NCBI GenBank assembly: GCA_030695945.1 | Contig: JAUYOG010000023.1 | Coordinates: 310,001 to 374,000, forward strand | Origin: Ramlibacter sp. | GTDB lineage: Bacteria; Pseudomonadota; Gammaproteobacteria; Burkholderiales; Burkholderiaceae_C | Direction: 5' to 3' | DNA: 64,000 nucleotides | Shown here: positions 1 through 8,457 of the stretch, in pieces | How positions within the stretch are numbered: position 1 is the stretch's first letter | Layout: every line of letters starts with the position of its first letter | Position numbers and translations under genes: made by a program | The notes under the pieces: model-generated | Seen by the model: the letters and a program-made list of their open reading frames with translations, nothing else | Databases searched by the model: none | Told to the model about the DNA's origin: nothing

Positions 1-1
1 G

Positions 2-235
<234 letters not shown>

Positions 236-239
236 TCTT

Positions 240-326
240 GTCATCCCGGGCCTGACCCGGGATCCATGCCTCGATTGGAAGGGTTTGGCCGGCGTGAGAT
301 GGATTGCGGGTCAAGCCCGCAATGAC
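240..326. repeat. Inverted pair of REP-like palindromic elements
   Basis: Two 28-base elements lie at 240-267 and 299-326 in opposite orientation. Once one is reverse-complemented, both follow the scheme GTCAT..CGGGC.TGACCCG..ATCCAT. Each is itself an imperfect hairpin: CCCGGG/CCCGGG in the first and TGCGGG/CCCGCA in the second. The stem bases differ but stay complementary, as in REP/BIME elements. The pair fills the gap between the thiolase and the acyl-CoA dehydrogenase. Its position after a stop codon would suit mRNA 3'-end protection or a weak terminator. Confidence 0.85.
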
Positions 327-345
327 AGCCTTCCCCGGAGACGCA

Positions 346-2175
346 ATGTCACTTCGCCCGACACTGGACTTCCTCCTGTACGACTGGCTCAAGGCGGAGG
401 AGCTCACCGGCCGCAGCCGCTTTTCCGACCATTCGCGCGAAACCTTCGACGCGGTGTTCGACACCTGCGAGCGCATCGCGCGCGAGAAGTACGCACCGTT
501 CAACCGCACTCTTGACACCGAGGAGCCGCGCTTCGACGGCGAGAAGGTGATCCTGCCGAAGTGCAGCCAGGACGCGTACGACGCGTTTGCCGGATCGGGC
601 ATGCTGAGCGCGGCCCAGGACTATGAGATCGGTGGCATGCAGCTGCCGTACACGGTGGAAGCCGCGGCCCACACGTTCTTCGCGATGGCCTCCGTCAGCA
701 TGGGTTCGGGCATGCTCACGGTGGGCAACGCCAACCTGCTGATGGTGCATGGAACCGAGCTGCAGAAGCAGGTCTTCGCGCTCAACGAATTTTCCGGCCG
801 CTGGTCGGGCACGATGTGCCTGTCGGAGCCGCAAGCCGGCTCGTCGCTTTCGGACATCGTCACGCGCGCCGTGCCGGATGGCGAGGATTTCGAATCGGAC
901 CCGCTCGGCCCCCGCTACCGCATCACGGGCAACAAGATGTGGATCTCGGCCGGCGAGCACGAGCTGACCGAGAACATCATCCACCTGGTGTTGGCGAAGA
1001 TCCCTGGCCCGGACGGCAAGCCGATCCCGGGCACCAAAGGCATCTCGCTGTTCATCGTGCCCAAGAAACTGGTCGACACCCAAGGCAAGCTCACCGGCGA
1101 GCGCAACGACGTGGCGCTGGCGGGCCTGAACCACAAGCTGGGCTGGCGCGGCACCACCAACACGCTGCTCAATTTCGGCGAAGGCAAGTTTCCCATGGAG
1201 GGCAAGCCCGGCGCCGTCGGCTACCTCGTCGGCCGTCCCCACGAGGGCCTGCGTTGCATGTTCCACATGATGAACGAGGCGCGCATCGGTGTCGGCATGG
1301 CCGCCGTGATGCTGGGCATGGCCGGTTACCACGCATCGCTGGAATACGCCCGCAACCGCCCGCAGGGAAGGCCGGTCGGCCCGGCCGGCAAGGACCCGTC
1401 AAAGCCGCAGGTGCGTATCATCGAGCACGCAGACGTCAAGCGCATGCTGCTCGCGCAAAAGTCGTATTGCGAGGGGGCATTGGCGCTCGCGCTGTACTGC
1501 GCGCGGCTCGTCGACGAGCAGCACACCGGCGCGCCCGAGGCGGCGGACGAAGCGCGCCTGCTGCTGGAAGTGCTGACGCCGATCGCCAAGAGCTGGCCCA
1601 GCGAGTGGTGCCTGGAGGCGAACTCGCTGGCGATCCAGGTGCACGGCGGCTACGGCTACACGCGCGACTTCCCGGTGGAGCAGTACTGGCGCGACAACCG
1701 CCTGAACATGATCCACGAGGGCACCCACGGCATCCAGGCGGCCGACCTGCTGGGCCGCAAGGTGCTGATGGAGGGCGGGCGCGGGCTGGAGCTGCTGGCA
1801 GGCCGCATCGACGCCACGATCGAGCGGGCGGTCCACCGCCCCGACCTGGCGGAACACGCCCGTGCGCTCGGCAACGCGCTGGTGCAGGTGGGCGACGCGA
1901 CGCGTGCCGCCTGGTCCACCGGCGACCCCGCTCAGGCGCTGGCCAACGCAGTGCCCTACATGCAGGCTTTCGGCCACATGGTGCTGGCCTGGATCTGGCT
2001 GGACGTCGCCCTCACCGTTCCGGGAGAGGCTTCGCAGCAGTCGCCCGTCCACCAGGGACGGCTGCGCGCCGCCCGCTACTTCTTCCACTACGAGCTGCCG
2101 AAGATCGGCGCATGGCTGCAGGTTGCCGCCAGCCGTGACCCGACTTGCGCCGAGATGCCCGAAGAGGCGTTCTGA
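346..2175 (+). CDS. Acyl-CoA dehydrogenase, large DmdC-like type (609 aa)
   Basis: This is an FAD-dependent dehydrogenase that introduces an alpha-beta double bond into an acyl-CoA. At about 600 residues it matches the long subfamily that includes 3-methylmercaptopropionyl-CoA dehydrogenase, with an extra N-terminal stretch and a C-terminal extension. Visible motifs are MCLSEPQAGSSLSD (flavin/substrate loop), NKMWISAGEHEL, GGYGYTRDFPVEQYWRD and IHEGTHGIQ with the likely catalytic Glu. An ATG at 304 is in frame, but it would translate the upstream repeat. ATG 346 follows GGAGACGC and gives the usual N-terminus, so it is chosen. The true substrate is unknown; DMSP catabolism should not be assumed. 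Confidence 0.92.
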   Translation: MSLRPTLDFLLYDWLKAEELTGRSRFSDHSRETFDAVFDTCERIAREKYAPFNRTLDTEEPRFDGEKVILPKCSQDAYDAFAGSGMLSAAQDYEIGGMQLPYTVEAAAHTFFAMASVSMGSGMLTVGNANLLMVHGTELQKQVFALNEFSGRWSGTMCLSEPQAGSSLSDIVTRAVPDGEDFESDPLGPRYRITGNKMWISAGEHELTENIIHLVLAKIPGPDGKPIPGTKGISLFIVPKKLVDTQGKLTGERNDVALAGLNHKLGWRGTTNTLLNFGEGKFPMEGKPGAVGYLVGRPHEGLRCMFHMMNEARIGVGMAAVMLGMAGYHASLEYARNRPQGRPVGPAGKDPSKPQVRIIEHADVKRMLLAQKSYCEGALALALYCARLVDEQHTGAPEAADEARLLLEVLTPIAKSWPSEWCLEANSLAIQVHGGYGYTRDFPVEQYWRDNRLNMIHEGTHGIQAADLLGRKVLMEGGRGLELLAGRIDATIERAVHRPDLAEHARALGNALVQVGDATRAAWSTGDPAQALANAVPYMQAFGHMVLAWIWLDVALTVPGEASQQSPVHQGRLRAARYFFHYELPKIGAWLQVAASRDPTCAEMPEEAF

Positions 2176-2378
2176 TGGCGTCGCCCCGGACCGTGGCATG
2201 GATCGAGCGCCTGATCTGGACGCTGATCTATGGCGGGCTGTTCACGGCGGTGATCGGCTTGGCAACGCGATCCCGGGATGCCGCCAGCGGCTGGTCGTTG
2301 ATCGTCCTGGGCGCCGTGGTCGCGGCGGTAGGCGTCGTCCTGATCTGGGTGCGCTCGCGCCTGGACAAGACCGGTTGA
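2175..2378 (+). CDS. Small two-helix membrane protein (67 aa)
   Basis: The ATG overlaps the stop codon of the dehydrogenase (TGATG), which suggests translational coupling. The protein has two hydrophobic segments, roughly residues 10-30 and 38-58, joined by a short arginine-containing loop (TRSRDA), and a charged tail (RSRLDKTG). This looks like a small inner-membrane protein. I recognise no family, and the function is unknown. The overlap with the upstream gene is the main support for its being translated. Confidence 0.7.
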   Translation: MASPRTVAWIERLIWTLIYGGLFTAVIGLATRSRDAASGWSLIVLGAVVAAVGVVLIWVRSRLDKTG

Positions 2379-2466
2379 AGCGGCTGCAATATCCCTGCCG
2401 GGACACACAAACCCCTCCGGCGAACGCACAATGTGCGGCAAGCTCAACCCTTGAAGGACTCCACGC

Positions 2467-3258
2467 ATGACCCGCACCGTTTCCCAACTCTTCGATCTCA
2501 AAGGCAGGACCGCCCTCGTGACCGGCGGCTCCCGCGGCCTCGGCCTGCAGATGGCGCACGCCTTGGGCGAAGCCGGCGCGCGGATCATGCTCACGTCGCG
2601 CAAGGCCGCAGACCTCGAGGAGGCCGTGGCCGAACTGCAGGCCGCGGGCATCGACGCGCGCTGGATCGCCGCCGACTGCGCGAAGGAAGAGGAGATTCGC
2701 CGCTTGGCCGACGAAACGCTGGAACGCATGGGTGACGTGGACATCCTCGTGAACAACGCCGGCGCCGCCTGGGGCGCCCCGGCCGAGGACCACCCCGTCG
2801 AAGCATGGGACAAGCTGATGAACCTGAACGTGCGCGGCTATTTCATCCTGTCGCAGCACCTGGCCAAGAAGAGCATGATCCCCCGCAAGTACGGGCGCAT
2901 CGTCAACATCGCGTCGATCGCGGGCCTGGGCGGCAACCCGCCCGAGATGCAGACACTGGCGTACAACACGTCCAAGGGCGCCGTGATCAACTTCACCCGC
3001 GCGCTCGGCTGCGAATGGGGCAAGTACAACCTCACCGTCAACGCGATCTGCCCGGGTTTTTTCCCGAGCAAGATGACCCAGGCCACCCTGAGCCGCCTGG
3101 GCGAAGACAAGCTGGCCGCCCATGCGCCGCTGCAGCGCCTGGGCGACGACGAGGACCTGAAGGGTGTCACGCTGCTGTTCGCGTCGGAGGCCGGAAAGCA
3201 CATCACCGGCCAATGGTTGGCGGTGGACGGCGGCGTCAGCGTCGTCACGGGAGGCTGA
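2467..3258 (+). CDS. SDR family NAD(P)-dependent oxidoreductase (263 aa)
   Basis: This is a classical short-chain dehydrogenase with a Rossmann fold. TGGSRGLG near residue 19 binds the cofactor, NNAG lies near residue 95, the catalytic Ser is in NIASIAG, and the catalytic Tyr/Lys are in YNTSKGA. The ending IDGGVSV-like VDGGVSVVTGG is typical of 3-ketoacyl reductase or gluconate 5-dehydrogenase-like members. GAAGGAC upstream is a plausible ribosome binding site for ATG 2467. It probably acts as a 3-hydroxyacyl-CoA dehydrogenase in this cluster; that role is inferred from its neighbours. Confidence 0.92.
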   Translation: MTRTVSQLFDLKGRTALVTGGSRGLGLQMAHALGEAGARIMLTSRKAADLEEAVAELQAAGIDARWIAADCAKEEEIRRLADETLERMGDVDILVNNAGAAWGAPAEDHPVEAWDKLMNLNVRGYFILSQHLAKKSMIPRKYGRIVNIASIAGLGGNPPEMQTLAYNTSKGAVINFTRALGCEWGKYNLTVNAICPGFFPSKMTQATLSRLGEDKLAAHAPLQRLGDDEDLKGVTLLFASEAGKHITGQWLAVDGGVSVVTGG

Positions 3259-3259
3259 G

Positions 3260-3688
3260 ATGAACTTCGGCGTCAACATCCCGTTCGTCCAGCACCTGGG
3301 CTTCGAGCTGGTGCAGTTCGAGGACGGCCAGTCGGAGATCCGGTACGAGGCCCGGCCCGAGCACCTCAACTCGTTCGGGGTGACACACGGCGGCGCCTGC
3401 ATGACCTTGCTGGACGTCACGATGGCGGCCGCCGCGCGCAGCGTGGACAAGCAGATGGGCGTTGTCACCATCGAGATGAAGACCAGCTTCATGCAACCGG
3501 CCCGCGGCGTCCTGAGCGGCAAGGGGCGCCTGATGCACCGCACCGCCACCATGGCGTTCACCGAAGCCACGATCTACGACGGGGGCGGCAAGCCCTGCGC
3601 CCATGCCACCGGCACATTCAAGTACGTCAAGCGCCTGCCCACCGGCGCCAGGAGCGTCAACCCGCTCGACGTCATTTCCACCGACTAG
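3260..3688 (+). CDS. PaaI/hotdog-fold acyl-CoA thioesterase (142 aa)
   Basis: The length and the pattern HLNSFGVTHGGACMTLLDVTM match single-domain hotdog thioesterases of the PaaI/YbgC-like group. In these the HGG segment and the following Asp-containing helix form the active site. The start at 3260 lies one base after the stop of the SDR gene, with GAGG just upstream. Longer in-frame starts would run through the SDR gene and are rejected. It is expected to hydrolyse an acyl-CoA intermediate of the cluster and release free acid and CoA. The substrate is not deducible. Confidence 0.87.
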   Translation: MNFGVNIPFVQHLGFELVQFEDGQSEIRYEARPEHLNSFGVTHGGACMTLLDVTMAAAARSVDKQMGVVTIEMKTSFMQPARGVLSGKGRLMHRTATMAFTEATIYDGGGKPCAHATGTFKYVKRLPTGARSVNPLDVISTD

Positions 3689-3699
3689 AAAGACCAGAC

Positions 3700-4716
3700 A
3701 TGCCCCGCAACAGACAGGTCCACCTGGACAACCGCCCCCAGGGCGAGGCCACGGCGAGCAACTTCAAGCTGGCGACCGCCGAAACACCGCCCCTGCAGGA
3801 GGGCCAGGTGCTCGTGCGCCACCAGTTCCTCAGCCTGGACCCGTACATGCGCGGCCGCATGAACGACGCGAAGAGCTACGCCGCGCCGCAGCCGCTGGGC
3901 CAGGTGATGCAGGGCGGCACCGCCGGCGAGGTCGTCGAGAGCCGTTCGCCCAGGTACCAGCCAGGCGACAAGGTGGTGGGCATGGGCGGTTGGCAGGAAT
4001 ACAGCGTCGTCAATGCCGAGCAGCCCGGCGCGCTGCGCAAGGTAGACACGATGCACGTGCCGCTGTCGCATTACCTCGGCGCGGTGGGCATGCCGGGCGT
4101 GACCGCATGGTACGGCCTGGTGAAGATCATCGAGCCCCAGGCCGGCCAGACGATGGTGGTGAGCGCGGCCTCCGGCGCCGTGGGCAGCGCATTCGGCGCC
4201 TTGGCCAAGGCCCGCGGCTGCCGCGTGGTGGGCATCGCCGGCGGCGCGGACAAGTGCAGGTACGTGGTGGACGAACTCGGGTTCGACGCCTGCATCGACT
4301 ACAAGGAGCACAAGGACGCGGCGTCGCTGTCCAAGGCCCTGAAGGAGGCCTGCCCGGCCGGGATCGACGGCTACTTCGAGAACGTCGGCGGCATGGTGCT
4401 GGACGCGGTGATGATGCGCATGAACGCCTTCGGCCGCATCGCCCTGTGCGGGATGATCTCCGGCTACGACGGCCAACCGATCCCCATGGCCTATCCGCAA
4501 CTCCTGCTGACGAATCGCCTGAAGCTGCAGGGCTTCATCGTCAGCGAGCACATGGAAGTGTGGCCTGAAGCGCTCAAGGAGCTGGGCGCGCTGGTCGGCA
4601 GCGGCAAGCTGCGGCCGCGCGAGTCGGTCGCCGAGGGCCTGGAAGCGGCGCCCGAGGCCTTCCTGGGACTGCTGAAGGGGAAGAACTTCGGCAAGCAGCT
4701 GGTGAAGCTCACCTGA
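3700..4716 (+). CDS. Zinc-independent MDR NADP-dependent oxidoreductase (338 aa)
   Basis: This medium-chain reductase resembles the leukotriene B4 12-hydroxydehydrogenase/CurA type. It has an N-terminal GroES-like domain (SLDPYMRGRMND near residues 47-58) and a Rossmann domain with AASGAVGSAFGALAKARG near residues 150-167. Also present are the family features GVTAWYGL and DGYFENVGG. No zinc-binding cysteine cluster is visible. Members reduce alpha,beta-unsaturated ketones or aldehydes with NADPH. It follows the thioesterase gene by 11 bases and is probably cotranscribed with it. Confidence 0.9.
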   Translation: MPRNRQVHLDNRPQGEATASNFKLATAETPPLQEGQVLVRHQFLSLDPYMRGRMNDAKSYAAPQPLGQVMQGGTAGEVVESRSPRYQPGDKVVGMGGWQEYSVVNAEQPGALRKVDTMHVPLSHYLGAVGMPGVTAWYGLVKIIEPQAGQTMVVSAASGAVGSAFGALAKARGCRVVGIAGGADKCRYVVDELGFDACIDYKEHKDAASLSKALKEACPAGIDGYFENVGGMVLDAVMMRMNAFGRIALCGMISGYDGQPIPMAYPQLLLTNRLKLQGFIVSEHMEVWPEALKELGALVGSGKLRPRESVAEGLEAAPEAFLGLLKGKNFGKQLVKLT

Positions 4717-4794
4717 CTTTCCGGCGATACCGGTGCCGCCGCGGCGCGCGAGCGCGGCAGCAGCGGGGGCAGTTTGTCGCGCAAGGAGTACCGC

Positions 4795-6510
4795 ATGACC
4801 GAGATGACCCACGAAGTCTTCAACCAGCCGCAGCCGCTGGTGGACTACAACCTGTTCGAGGGCAACCGCGCATTGCAAGGCGCGCTGAAACTCAACGCGC
4901 CCGCGCTCGACACCGCGCCGCTGGCGGCCTTGGGCGCGAAGCTCGGCAGCGCCGAGATGCAGACGCACGCGCGGCTGGCCAACATCCACACGCCTGAGCT
5001 GCGCAGCCACGACCGCTTCGGGCGGCGCATCGACCAGGTCGAATTCCACCCGAGCTACCACGCGCTGATGGCGGCGGCGGTCGGCGCCGGCATCCACGGC
5101 ACGCCGTGGCTGGCCGCCGGATTGAGCACCGCCGGGCCGCCCCAAGGTGCGAAGGCCCCCCCGGGGGGCAGCGCAGCCAACGAAGTGGCAAGCGTGGGGG
5201 CTCATACGCTTCGGGCTGCCTCGTTCATGCTGTTCACCGAACTCGAGCCCTCGGTTCTGTGCCCGATCTCGATGACGTACGCGGCATTGCCGGCCCTGCG
5301 GCCGAACACTGCCATCTACGGCGACTGGAGCCCGAAGCTCGGGAACCGGCAATACGACCCCGCCTTCAAGTCATGGCGCGACAAGTCGGGCCTGACCATG
5401 GGCATGGGCATGACGGAGAAGCAGGGCGGCTCGGACGTGCGCGCGAACACAAGCGAGGCCACGCCCGACGGCAAGGACGAATGGGGCCAGCGGTTCCGCA
5501 TCATGGGGCACAAGTGGTTCCTCTCGGCGCCGATGTGCGACGCTTTCCTGGTGCTGGCGCAATCGCCGGGCGGCCTGAGCTGCTTCTTCATGCCGCGCGT
5601 GCTGCCGGATGGCTCCGTCAACGCGATGTTCATCCAGCGCCTGAAGGACAAGCTGGGCAACAAGGCCAATGCGAGTTCGGAAGTGGAGTTCGCCGGTGCC
5701 ACCGCGTGGCTGGTCGGCGAGGAGGGGCGCGGCGTGCCGCAAATCCTCGAGATGGGATCGATGACGCGCATGGATTGCGCGCTCGGCACCAGCGGCTTGA
5801 TGCGGCATGCCTTGTCGATCGCGCTCGACCACACCGCGCAGCGCGAGGCCTTCGGCAAGCGGCTCATCGACCAACCCCTGATGCGCAACGTGCTGGCCGA
5901 CCTCGCGCTGGAATCGGAAGCGTCCACCGCCCTGGCCCTGCGCATCGCGCGCGCCTTCGACAAGCCCGGTGACGCGCACGAGACCGCGATCGCCCGCCTG
6001 CTGACGCCGATCGCGAAGTTCTGGATCTGCAAGCGCGGCTCGCACTTCGGCGAGGAGGCGATGGAGTGCCTGGGCGGCAACGGCTATGTGGAAGAGGGCG
6101 GCGAAGGCATCATGGCCCGCATCTACCGCGAGATGCCCGTCAACTCGATCTGGGAAGGCGCGGGCAATATCATGGCGCTGGACCTGCTGCGCGCGCTGCG
6201 CAAAGCCGATGGCGGCGCGGCCCTGGCGTACGAGCTTGCGCCCGCCAAGGGCGCGCACCCCGCGCTGGACAAGCTGGCGGCGGCGCTTCCGGCCCGCGTC
6301 GAGGCTATGGCCACCGAGGTCGAGGCGCGCAGGCTGGCGCAGGACGTCGCCCTGGCCGTGCAGGCCGCGCTGCTGTACCAGGGCGCGCCGGACGCCGTGT
6401 TCGGCGCCTTCTGCGATTCACGCATCGCCGGCAACTGGGGCCACGCGTTCGGCACGCTGGGCAGCGGGACGGACTTCGACGCCATCATCACCCGCGCCAT
6501 GCCACGCTGA
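4795..6510 (+). CDS. AidB-like acyl-CoA dehydrogenase with an in-frame repeat insertion (571 aa)
   Basis: The sequence matches the AidB/isovaleryl-CoA dehydrogenase-like group. Supporting segments are HPSYHALM, GMTEKQGGSDVR (flavin loop), GHKWFLSAPMCDAFLVLAQ, CLGGNGYVEEGG and NSIWEGAGNIMALD with the family Glu. AidB of E. coli is a flavoprotein of the alkylation response; many homologues are simply acyl-CoA dehydrogenases. ATG 4795 follows AAGGAG and is preferred to the ATG at 4774. Between TPW and AHTLRAASFML the protein has about 24 extra residues rich in Gly, Pro and Ala. They are encoded by a copy of an intergenic repeat (5131-5201). The reading frame is intact, so the gene may still work. 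Confidence 0.9.
   Translation: MTEMTHEVFNQPQPLVDYNLFEGNRALQGALKLNAPALDTAPLAALGAKLGSAEMQTHARLANIHTPELRSHDRFGRRIDQVEFHPSYHALMAAAVGAGIHGTPWLAAGLSTAGPPQGAKAPPGGSAANEVASVGAHTLRAASFMLFTELEPSVLCPISMTYAALPALRPNTAIYGDWSPKLGNRQYDPAFKSWRDKSGLTMGMGMTEKQGGSDVRANTSEATPDGKDEWGQRFRIMGHKWFLSAPMCDAFLVLAQSPGGLSCFFMPRVLPDGSVNAMFIQRLKDKLGNKANASSEVEFAGATAWLVGEEGRGVPQILEMGSMTRMDCALGTSGLMRHALSIALDHTAQREAFGKRLIDQPLMRNVLADLALESEASTALALRIARAFDKPGDAHETAIARLLTPIAKFWICKRGSHFGEEAMECLGGNGYVEEGGEGIMARIYREMPVNSIWEGAGNIMALDLLRALRKADGGAALAYELAPAKGAHPALDKLAAALPARVEAMATEVEARRLAQDVALAVQAALLYQGAPDAVFGAFCDSRIAGNWGHAFGTLGSGTDFDAIITRAMPR
5131..5201. repeat. Palindromic repeat copy inside the aidB-like gene
   Basis: The 71 bases begin GCCGGGCCGCCCCAAG and continue through GCCCCCCCGGGGGGCAG, a GCCA/TGGC arm and GTGGGGGC. 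They closely match the copy upstream of smpB at 38437-38506 and share a core with the other copies in the window. This copy lies within a protein-coding region and keeps the frame, adding about 24 codons where AidB relatives have a short loop. Confidence 0.85.
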
Positions 6511-6538
6511 ACTGCTCCCGATTCACAGGAAACACCCC

Positions 6539-7495
6539 ATGCCCGACCTGATCCTGCACCACTACCCGAGCTCGCCGTTCTCCGAAAAGATCCGGCTGGT
6601 GCTGGGCTACAAGAAGCTGGCATGGAAGTCGGTCCTGATCCCGGCCATCATGCCCAAGCCGGACGTGCTGGCCCTCACCGGCGGCTACCGCAAGACGCCG
6701 TTCCTGCAGGTCGGTGCGGACATCTATTGCGACAGCGCCCTGATCTGCGACGTGCTGGAACACGTGCAGGGAGAACCTACCCTTTACCCGCCGCACCTCA
6801 AGGGCGTGTCACGCGTGTTTGCGCAGTGGGCCGACACCACGCTGTTCTGGGCCGCGATGGCCTACAACCTGCAGCCCCGTGGCGCAGCCCAGGTGTTCGC
6901 GAAGGCGCCGCCCGAAGCCGCCAAGGCGTTCGGCGAGGACCGCAAGGCGATGAGCAGCAACATGGTGCGGCTGCGTCCGGGCGATGCCACCTCCGCGTAT
7001 CGCTCCTACCTGCGCCGCATCGCGCACATGGCGGAGGAGCATGACTTCCTGTTCGGCACCGAGCCGTGCGTCGCCGACTTCGCCACGTACCACAGCCTCT
7101 GGTACACGCGTGCGCAGGTGCCGCTGATGGCCGACATCCTGAACGCCACGCCCGCGGTCGGCGAATGGATGGACCGCATGGCGGCGATCGGGCACGGCGG
7201 CATGGACAAGTTCGCTTCGGCTGACGCGATCACGGTCGCGAATTCGGCCGAGCCGATGCCGCCCGGCCAGAACCTGCTGATCGACAGCGCGTTCCAGGAC
7301 GATCACGGCATCGCATTGGGCACGCGCGTCACGATCACGGCCGAGACCTTCGGCCCCGAACCAACGGAAGGCGTGCTGCTGGCTGCGACGCGGACACACT
7401 ACACACTGCGCCGCGAAGACCCGCGCTCGGGCGTCGTCCACGTGCATTTCCCGCGCATCGGCTACGTGCTGCGCAAGGCCGAGGCCGCGGCGTAG
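6539..7495 (+). CDS. Glutathione S-transferase family protein (318 aa)
   Basis: The N-terminal 80 residues form a thioredoxin-like GST domain: HHYPSSPFSEKIRLVLGYKKL, then KTPFLQVGADIYCDSALICDVLE, the usual glutathione-binding Asp-Ser segment. A helical C-terminal domain follows, with an extra tail after about residue 225. Such long GSTs often sit in catabolic clusters. ATG 6539 follows ACAGGAAACACC and starts in the correct register; longer in-frame starts overlap the dehydrogenase gene. Glutathione conjugation or isomerisation of a pathway intermediate is possible, but no substrate can be named. Confidence 0.88.
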   Translation: MPDLILHHYPSSPFSEKIRLVLGYKKLAWKSVLIPAIMPKPDVLALTGGYRKTPFLQVGADIYCDSALICDVLEHVQGEPTLYPPHLKGVSRVFAQWADTTLFWAAMAYNLQPRGAAQVFAKAPPEAAKAFGEDRKAMSSNMVRLRPGDATSAYRSYLRRIAHMAEEHDFLFGTEPCVADFATYHSLWYTRAQVPLMADILNATPAVGEWMDRMAAIGHGGMDKFASADAITVANSAEPMPPGQNLLIDSAFQDDHGIALGTRVTITAETFGPEPTEGVLLAATRTHYTLRREDPRSGVVHVHFPRIGYVLRKAEAAA

Positions 7496-7503
7496 TTCCC
7501 GCT

Positions 7504-8049
7504 ATGACGGCGGCCCAGGGCTTCTGCGTATTCGACACGGCCATCGGCCCCTGCGGCCTGGCGTGGGGCGAACGCGGCATCGTCGGCGTGCAGTTGCCCG
7601 AAGGCGAACGGGAGGGCACGCGCGCCCGCATGCGCAAGCGCTTTCCCGGCGCGCCCGAAACGCAACCGCCGGAATTGTTGCAATCGGTCGCCATGCGCGT
7701 GGCCGCGCTCCTGTCGGGCCATCCCGATCCGTTGCTGGACGTCGCGCTGGACATGACCCAGGTCTCGGCATTCCACCAGCGGGTATATGGCATCACCCGT
7801 GCCATCCCGCCCGGGCGCACACTGACCTACGGCGAGGTGGCTGAGCAACTGGGCGAGCCGGGCGCTGCGCGCGCGGTGGGCCAGGCTTTGGGCCACAACC
7901 CCTTTGCGCCGATCGTGCCGTGCCACCGCGTGCTGGCGGCCCGCACGGGCGGCGGAGGGTTCTCGGCCGAAGGCGGCGTCGCCACGAAGCTGCGCATGCT
8001 GCAGATCGAAAAGGCGCAGCTGGGGCCCGAGCCGGGCCTCTTCGACTGA
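7504..8049 (+). CDS. ogt: Methylated-DNA--protein-cysteine methyltransferase (181 aa)
   Basis: This is a suicide DNA repair protein that moves the methyl group of O6-methylguanine to its own cysteine. The active-site segment PIVPCHRVLAA is present, with the helix-turn-helix region RAIPPGRTLTYGEVA and the Asn hinge in GHNPFAP before it. It lacks the Ada N-terminal zinc domain, so it is of the Ogt/MGMT type. It lies 8 bases after the GST gene. Its position downstream of an AidB-like gene is suggestive, because AidB belongs to the alkylation response in E. coli, but shared control is not shown. Confidence 0.92.
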   Translation: MTAAQGFCVFDTAIGPCGLAWGERGIVGVQLPEGEREGTRARMRKRFPGAPETQPPELLQSVAMRVAALLSGHPDPLLDVALDMTQVSAFHQRVYGITRAIPPGRTLTYGEVAEQLGEPGAARAVGQALGHNPFAPIVPCHRVLAARTGGGGFSAEGGVATKLRMLQIEKAQLGPEPGLFD

Positions 8050-8072
8050 CCCGACCGCACGGCGCGCGATGG

Positions 8073-8375
8073 TCAAGCGGCAGCTGCCCTCAGCCCGAAA
8101 CTCACGAGCGTCGCCCCGGCGGCGCGCCGGGCCGGCGGCTTCGCCCTGGCCTCCAGCGTGAGTGCAGAGGGACCTAGCGCATAGACCAGGGCCCGGCGAT
8201 GCTCGTCGGTGGCAAAGACCTCGCCGGCGCGCAGCACGATGTCGCGCGGGTCGTTGTCGAGGGTGATCCAAAGGTTTCCCGAATCGCAGCGCAGCGTCAC
8301 CCCTGCGGCGTCGGCGATGTCGAACAGGCCCTGGTGTTCCAGGGCGACCTGGTAGCGGCTCGATCCGGTGTGCAT
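8073..8375 (-). CDS. DUF2917 domain protein (100 aa)
   Basis: A short cytoplasmic protein without a signal peptide. The core segment LRCDSGNLWITLDNDPRDIVLRAG matches the small beta-rich DUF2917 family common in Burkholderiales. Its function is unknown. The start at 8375 follows AAAGGGG on the minus strand; a longer in-frame start would run into the LysR gene. It is transcribed away from a LysR regulator gene, the usual arrangement for a regulator and its target. Confidence 0.83.
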   Translation of the reverse strand: MHTGSSRYQVALEHQGLFDIADAAGVTLRCDSGNLWITLDNDPRDIVLRAGEVFATDEHRRALVYALGPSALTLEARAKPPARRAAGATLVSFGLRAAAA

Positions 8376-8429
8376 GAAAATCCCCTTTCGCATTCCGTAT
8401 GCAAATGAATATACTGGCCATCTCAGAGC

Positions 8430-8450
8430 ATTCAAACGCTGATTTGGAAT
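8430..8450. promoter_or_regulatory. Candidate LysR operator in the divergent gap
   Basis: The 82-base gap between the DUF2917 gene and the LysR gene contains ATTCAAA, seven bases, then TTTGGAAT. This is an imperfect dyad in an otherwise AT-richer stretch that also holds GAATATACT. LysR-type regulators usually bind such dyads between themselves and a divergent target. The assignment rests only on position and symmetry. Confidence 0.45.
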
Positions 8451-8457
8451 ACGTGAC

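Noticed and set aside
304..345. Earlier ATG of the acyl-CoA dehydrogenase
   Set aside because: It would translate the second REP-like element; ATG 346 has the better ribosome binding site and family-like N-terminus.
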